From contig OZ024845.1 of assembly GCA_964017145.1 (NCBI GenBank), forward strand, positions 1,302,001 through 1,366,000: a stretch of DNA of 64,000 nucleotides, given 5' to 3'. Shown piece after piece: positions 57,784 through 64,000 of the stretch (position 1 is the stretch's first letter; each line of letters starts with the position of its first letter). The position numbers and the translations under genes were made by a program. The notes beneath the pieces are model-generated. The model had not been told where the DNA came from. It did no database searches and saw only the letters and a list, made by a program, of their open reading frames with translations. The DNA is from Agrocybe praecox. Taxonomy: Eukaryota > Basidiomycota > Agaricomycetes > Agaricales > Agrocybaceae.

Positions 57784-59915
57784 ACTTTTTCCGGACATCA
57801 TGAACATTTATAATGCCATTTTTTCATTTTCCCGATATTTACTTATCTGAACGTGTTCGAGACTTGAAGCTTGAAGTTTTGAAAGTTGAAAGTACTATAT
57901 ATGGAGAATTCGGATGTTGCTCTTTTCTTTCCCAATTTCCTTGTCTTGTTATTCACAAGTTTTCCAGTCGATTTTCTTCCAAATTCGTTTAACACCGTGA
58001 CTACAATCTTCAATCTTACTCTTCGACAAAGACGGCTACTCAGAAGCTTTTTTGTGTTGTCAATTTAGGTCTATCGGAGTGTGACTCCACGCAGACATTA
58101 CATTTCTATATACATATTTGGGCCAGGGCCCTGTGCCCATTTCCTTCCTCGAACCCCTCTTGCACTACTGAGGCATGCCCGAAGCACTCCTCTCCCCAAT
58201 CAACCCGAGAAGGGTATATCGTTTAGAGGGCGTTCGTGTATGATGGTCGGGGGTGTATCCCATAAGTTGGTTCGCTCCCAAGAGGCTCTCTCTCTAATAT
58301 CTACATATGTTCTTAGTATCCGCTATGTACCACTCAGAAGCTTATTCCCGCCGATATTAGCTCGTTGATTGTCACGCTGATGCTCACTAGCGGGCGCGCT
58401 CGCCGTTGAACAAATATCAAATTCAAATATCAAATTACGTTCAAGGTGTTGTGATTCGCACTTTCGCAAGTCGGGCGCGCGAACCTATGGCCCGTGTAGG
58501 TGGTGCAAAGTTGGCATCATATGCCGTACCGAAACCTTCGACTGATACACCAGCGACCGTCACGGAAGCTTCCTCAACTCAAGTTCTAATAACCAGCACT
58601 CCTTTCCTACTAGTAGGACATTTTTTAGTGCCTTTTCCATCTAAAAGCAGAATATCACCGGTCAGATGTCTTCGATCAAATTTGAATATTTAAAATCATA
58701 TCTAGATATTGAGCGTTGCATGGTGAATATATATTAGAGATACCAATCAGGTTTAGTCGGGGAACAGTAAAATCCACAACTTTCCACGCGTTTGCTACGC
58801 TTCGAAGGAAGACTCTTGGCAGGTGTGGCGTTTATCCCAAGAAAATAAAATGTACATATGCATACGCCTGCATGTGCCGTACTACTTCGATACGACAATA
58901 CTAACCTCTATTTATGCGATATATCATCACGATAGCAAAGCAACGCACAATGGCAACACAAGTCACTAAGAATATTTGACAACTGACGAGTAAGTACTAG
59001 TATAGCTCGCCGAGATGTGGAAAATTTAGATAACGTTTCCAGCGCTCGACGCTCGACGTCTAATGTCTAATGTCAAAACAAGTAGAGCAGAAAGACGTCG
59101 ACATAACATACTGGATCAGTCCTAAGGATAGTTCCCGAGAGCCTTGCAACGAACAAAATAAAGACTATATAGGGATCCCGAGCCGACTCGTTTGAAGCTA
59201 GTAGGACAGGAAGGTTCGCAGACGCAACGATGTACGGTCACCTAGGACGGTTACCTTGATCCAAATCCAACGTGTAGCGCCCTTAGTGCCCATGACGGAC
59301 AGCGTGAGGAAGGACAGATCGAAATTGAGCACTCCCTATTCCCTAGCGTATGACCACAATCAACAGAACCAACAATTACTTTTCAATGTGGGGTAATAAA
59401 AAGTGCGTGACAAGTAAATGTTGAGAGTAGTTCTGTGGTTATCCCAAAAATGATAGTGGTAGCGAGGTAACGGCGGGTGGATAGCTGGCAGAAATCCAGA
59501 GTATATACACTACTTACTACGTAAGAGTCATATGGAAGCGTGAAGAGGAAAAAACAGACATCAGATCTGATGTCGTTCTATATCCAAGCACGTACAGAGG
59601 GAACGTCGAAAAGCGAAGGGGAATAGATCGAAGTTCTCTCATGAAGATGAAGACGATGAGAAAAATACATAAAAGGAATAAATAAATCAAAAATCCACAT
59701 GATCTTTAAAATGTCAAGTGCCGTTAAGAAGACGTGAACGAAATTCGGGGAGACGGGTGGAAAGAGGAAGGGGCGGTCGCAGCGAGGGGCAGAAAAGAAG
59801 AGGGCAATAAACGCAATCCAGTAAGATAGATATAATAAAAGAAAGCCCAGAAAAGAAAAAACAACAATCCCAAAAAGCAAAGGTAAAAAAATCACATGGT
59901 AATGTCCAAGTGGTG
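57784..59915. other. Convergent intergenic region, nothing recognised
   Basis: Lies between the stop of the DUF1769 gene and the stop of the DUF7729 gene, so it contains both 3' ends. A 95-codon plus-strand frame at 58,406-58,693 (MNKYQIQISNYVQG) has no recognisable domain. Confidence 0.4.
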
Positions 59916-61244
59916 TCATAATAGTAGCCCAAGAACCATCCACGAAAGAGCGGAGAATCCAACTGTGAGCAACCACGATGACGACGAGATGCTGCCTCTC
60001 ATGATCGAAGGCGCACCGCTACCAGCAAGCGAGCCCTGTGCGAACACGCTTCCACACGACTGTGCCGAGAGCGAGCTGGCTGAATCGTACGTTGCCTTCA
60101 AGCCATCCAATAAGGACGCGGTGACCGGATTGCGCAGAGCAGCTGCGTAAACGTTCATCACGCTCACGGAACACGATGAGCATGTGAGTACCGAGCCTTT
60201 GGGGATCCCAATCCCGAGTGGAAGTTGATAGTAATACAGGTCGGCAGGGTTGGCATTCCTCACAGCGTTCATGTAGCAGTAGGAGTTGCTGGTGGGTTCT
60301 GAGGTGCATGCGGCGTCGTGCATGACACTAAAAGCGTTCAGACCTGGATTGAATTAGTAAAGGTAATCGTTAGTGTCGTTTATAAACAAGAGAGGTGGTA
60401 CAAGACGCACTTTGCAGTGTCTCAACCGCCAAAGTGTAGCCAGCATTCAATTCTTGTGCACAATTGTCTTTCAATGACGACACGAACCAGCCCATGTTTG
60501 CCTGGCACTGGGAATATGCAATGTTCGTGTTGCATGTCCCCCAAATGATGTTGTTCATAAGGGTTAGATTTGACTGGGCCTAATGTTTCAAATTAGTAAA
60601 CAAAACAAAAAGAGAAGAACGGCAGATCGGACGCTTACATTAATAAAGTCTGGCGAGGATCCAAGGAGCAGCGAGAAGGGACGACATGAGCGGAAGGAGG
60701 CTGAGCCAGTCATGTTAGTGAAGAAATTAGAGCATGAAACGCTCGAGAAATTTTGCCCTAAGTCGCCAAATGGCTGAGGGAAGGGAGTAGGAAGAACCGG
60801 AGGGGATGACGGGATGGTAGGCAAAGGTTGGTCAGCTGCGCGCGTGGTCGTACTACTCGTCGAACTGGAGCTGCTCGACTGACTTGGAGTGGAACTTTGA
60901 CTTTGTGTCTGCGGCTCTGGCTGTGGGTGTCTCTTGTGCACTCTCAAAAGATGGTCTTCTGATAGCAATCCATGCCATGACTGTGATAACGGCTGGAAGA
61001 AGGACAGGTCGGAAACACGGTTTGCGAGGTATGTCTGGTACACAGAAAACAGTATCACCATCAACGGAACCAGCAGAACTGCCAGCCGTAATTGTCGTCC
61101 TGCCCTCCGCTTTGCTTTCTGGGCTGATTCTGCTACTGGCACCGTCATTGTGGCTTCTTTTCCTTTGGGCAACGGCGACGGTGACTCTGAGCGACGCAGG
61201 TCGGTCACTCGTGGTGGCTGAGGGGAAGGTGGGGGCGTAAACAT
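59916..61244 (-). CDS. DUF7729-type membrane/surface protein
   Basis: Start ATG at 61,244 (MFTPPPSPQPPRVTDLRR). A short basic N-terminal tail leads into one membrane helix (LRLAVLLVPLMVILFSVYQT, about residue 55), so it is probably a type II membrane protein. A Ser/Thr/Gln-rich linker follows, then the conserved Cys-rich ectodomain: FSSVSCSNFFTNMTGSASFR, LLGSSPDFINAQSNLTLMNN, IIWGTCNTNIAYSQCQANMG, LNAFSVMHDAACTSEPTSNS, YCYMNAVRNANPADLYYYQL and TCSSCSVSVMNVYAAALRNP. The C-terminus is a second hydrophobic stretch (SWLLTVGFSALSWMVLGLLL), which could be a GPI signal. Introns at about 60,584-60,640 and about 60,346-60,410 join in frame. The spacing of Cys and the YYYQLP motif fit the fungal family DUF7729; function unknown. 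Confidence 0.75.
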
Positions 61245-62640
61245 GACTGATCTCAAAGGATCAGAGAAATGAGCGTAAGGCTAAAAGAGTGTGTGTATAA
61301 GCTGATGATGTGCTGGAACTCGTAAGTTATCCTTGGAATGTCACTGCCTCCGACTATAATTTGTTCTTGGATAAGTTTAAACTTGATATATAAACCGTAT
61401 AAACGTACTTGCCGTAGATATCAGACGTAGCTGGTGGTGGTGTGTGGTGAACGACAACGAGCGGACGCTGTATCAGACAGCCATGAGAGCAGGGTTGTTT
61501 GTTTTTCTGTGCAGAAAGAACATGACTGAATTGTTCATGATGGGACCTGGCTCGGCAAGGGCGGTCACCGGTGATCTCCTAAAATAACGCCAAGGGTTTG
61601 GGACCTCTGGGCTCTTTCAGCCTCTGTCCCAACAGTCAACTGCCTGTATTCTGTCTGCCTGTTGAATGTAGGTAGGCACAAACTCAACTTTTCGACCTCG
61701 AAAAGGGGTGTAAAGTGTACCTGAGGTCCTCCTTCGGCTCTCATTGTCATTTTGTTTCGAATCGCCTCTCATCATCAGAGTCTGAACAGCTCTTGATGAC
61801 GGAATCTACCATCGCGAAAATCAGATACTGACCTCATTTTTATTCTAGGGTTTACGAATGCAGTCATAGATATGTTTTCTCGAGCTATCATGTCGAATCT
61901 ATTTGAAGCTGATATCCATTAGATAAAAGGTATACAGCCTGTCGTCTTCAAGCTTACCTGTTTTCCTATAACCCGCTTACACTCTCTATAGCCGTCCACA
62001 CAAAGGACTGGTCATCATTATTCAATCCCGACACTCACGTCCACTGAATATGTGCATGGCGCGTATAAATTCTCCGGGAGCAACGGGGCTTAACATTATT
62101 ACCGACGAGTGTCGAATCAGCATCATGATATGATCTTGTTTCTCTTCGTGTCCTGGGGGTAGGACGTCACGTTGAGATATTAGAGTGTGTATGATGAAAC
62201 AGTTCACCACTGAGTAGAATTGGCAGGTGTTGTGCTATGTACAGATGTGGTTTTGTGTCTTGTGGTATAAGTTACCGTACGCGCGTCGCGCATAGACCGG
62301 TGATAGTCCTGGATAGTCCCCTCTATGAGGTTTGCGACCCCGGCTCGCCGGGCCTCTGTCATAGACAGAGCTCAGAGCTCAGAGCTGTTCCACGCCGCCC
62401 AGGGTATCACGTTGTATTTCGTCGTCTAAGGCACGTGTTAATTCTGCCAAAGTCCAAACTCATACGAAGTATCTTGCTTCTTTTCTCGTACTTTTCTTAC
62501 TGTATATCGACAAAAAATAATAATAAGGAAATAATAATGAGATAGGTATGCTTATTCATGACCTAGTGCACGGCGGGCTAATTAAAGACTGAAAGTCTAT
62601 TTTTTTAAAACCTTACTGTGGACGTGGACCCCTAACTTCA
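61245..62640. other. Intergenic, nothing recognised
   Basis: Upstream of the DUF7729 gene. Contains short open frames only, and no motif or repeat was identified. Confidence 0.4.
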
Positions 62641-62890
62641 CCCTCAGATGTTCCGGATGTCGTTGTATCTTCCGCATGGGCTCAATTTGATAGTGACGAT
62701 GCGGCCAAGCACTTCTACCAAAGCTTTGAGTACTTCCAAGTCAAATCTTGCACTATTCTCAACGCTTCCCCCCCATTGATCAGTGCGTTTATTGGAGGTG
62801 TTGACTTGCCGAGGAATTGATGTACGACATACTCGTCGGCGTCCAGGACGCGCAAGCATGGTAGTCATTTCACGGAATTTCAGAAGTGCT
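62641..62890 (-). pseudogene. Old yellow enzyme (NADH:flavin oxidoreductase) fragment
   Basis: The minus strand reads DADEYVVHQFLGKS in one frame, then NTSNKRTDQWGGSVENSARF in the next, then DLEVLKALVEVLG and IKLSPCGRYND before a stop at 62,644. The order matches the old yellow enzyme core (Y-HQFL - N-RTD-YGGS-ENR-RF - LSP-G-ND). The frame change between the first two blocks and the early stop mark a pseudogene. The N-terminal FMN-binding half cannot be read in 62.9-63.5 kb. Confidence 0.65.
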
Positions 62891-64000
62891 AGTCTTCAAT
62901 ATTTACATGTCTGGACTCTGTTCGGGCCTGCCACGTTTGATTTTAAACATCCTGAGCGTTGGCATATCACAGAAACCTCCCGAGATTTCAATAACATCCT
63001 TGAAAGGCATGTTGAATGAGCAGAGAAATTTTGAAACTAGGCCAATTCATGATCATGATGGCAAGAGTAAAGAAAGTAGCGTCCCTCGCCCAAAGGTTTT
63101 GCCACATGGGGAAAAATCAAACAAGTGCGAATTACACTGTCGCGTCCCCGGGACCCGCCAAGTTGATGCTTGCATATGGCATAACGATGCCCAGAATAGG
63201 CTTCTAATCAGGGTTCGTTTGCACGTTTATTTTTTTATTACTTGTATTTCTAGCTCCTCCTACCTGTCTTGTGCGCACTGGGTCAAACTTCCTTTCAACC
63301 TATAGATCTCGCCTGGGATACAGCGCGTCTAACCGTCGGCGCGGTCTCGAGGCCTCCAAAAATGATGGTATCTCTACGTCCTAGTTTGTCGTCTCTTTCT
63401 TGAGCCACTTTGCGGACATTCAAAATGACATAACATCCCTGTCCAAGTGAGTCGTTCATTAACAAATGAAGGAGCAATCGAAATGGGCACCAACTGTAGA
63501 GATGGATAACACATAGAACCATCTATAAGATCCTCAGCACAAGACCTATCAGTGTCTTATACATAAAAAAGTCTCACGGCATTATTAGCCCAATTGCCAC
63601 TCCGTTAGGTATGTCAAGTTGAATGGTCATGACAGCAACACCTATGATCACTGTACATTTGTCTTGAGCAAGTCGGGCCGACTAAGAAGGTGGTGATTTA
63701 CTTACCAGCGACGCTGTTGCTGCAAGTTACTATCAAAGAATGTTGAATAATTTACACGACGACTTGCCGTATTAACAGAAATACAATACCGTCCTCAACG
63801 CATGTCCTGAAAAGGGGAGAAAGGTTCATGGAGATACCCATTTGTCTGCAACTGGCCTGCGATCTGTAGTATGCAACCACTAGTAGAACGAGATGTATAG
63901 CTGATCAAAAGTTAGCTTTCCTGGTTAGTTGAAAGAGGGGGAAACTCCACTGAACTGGTAATTGTTAGCATGGATATCCTGGCAGTTTGATTAGTCAATC
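62891..64000. other. Right end of window, nothing recognised
   Basis: Several open frames on both strands without recognisable motifs. It may contain the decayed front half of the flavin oxidoreductase, but I could not align it. Confidence 0.3.

Noticed and set aside
60884..61240. Plus-strand frame of 118 codons
   Set aside because: Shadow of the DUF7729 gene exon on the opposite strand.

Overview
The window looks like nuclear DNA of a mushroom-forming basidiomycete (Agaricomycetes). Genes are split by many short introns of about 45-65 bp with GT..AG ends. The recognisable families are typical of that group: glyoxal-oxidase-type copper radical oxidases (AA5_1), a multi-exon cytochrome P450, G-domain P-loop proteins, a phosphatidylserine-decarboxylase-like enzyme, DUF1769 and DUF7729 proteins. 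No bacterial operon features are seen. One 200-base assembly gap lies at 18,636-18,835.

Layout. 1-995: 5' part of a glyoxal oxidase gene that runs off the left edge. 1.0-7.2 kb: nothing recognisable. 7.2-10.0 kb: an element with about 250-bp terminal inverted repeats around a decayed integrase-core transposase. 10.1-11.3 kb: proline-iminopeptidase-like hydrolase. 11.9-14.5 kb: large serine-rich orphan protein. 15-42 kb: a rearranged, repeat-rich zone. In it a chimeric module (3' part of an unknown gene 'A' joined tail-to-tail to the 3' part of a glyoxal oxidase) occurs three times, and further gene scraps are scattered among it. The zone also carries a G-domain gene (22.4-27.0 kb) with a 33-copy, 74-bp minisatellite in one intron, and an apparently complete P450 (37.4-39.6 kb). 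42.0-44.7 kb: second G-domain gene. 45.5-46.8 kb: PsiD-like/PSD-like decarboxylase. 47.9-50.1 kb: secreted, possibly GPI-anchored two-domain protein. 52.0-54.5 kb: complete glyoxal oxidase. 56.5-57.8 kb: DUF1769 protein. 59.9-61.2 kb: DUF7729 membrane protein. 62.6-62.9 kb: broken flavin oxidoreductase.

How it fits together. The secreted oxidases suit a plant-litter or wood decayer, because copper radical oxidases supply H2O2 to extracellular peroxidases. The P450 and the PSD-fold decarboxylase lie within 10 kb, with a G-domain gene between them, which could mean a small specialised-metabolism locus; that is inference only. The 15-42 kb zone reads as a place where gene tails have been copied, joined and left to decay beside a few live genes. 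Most exon junctions were placed by eye from conserved protein motifs and should be treated as approximate unless said otherwise.
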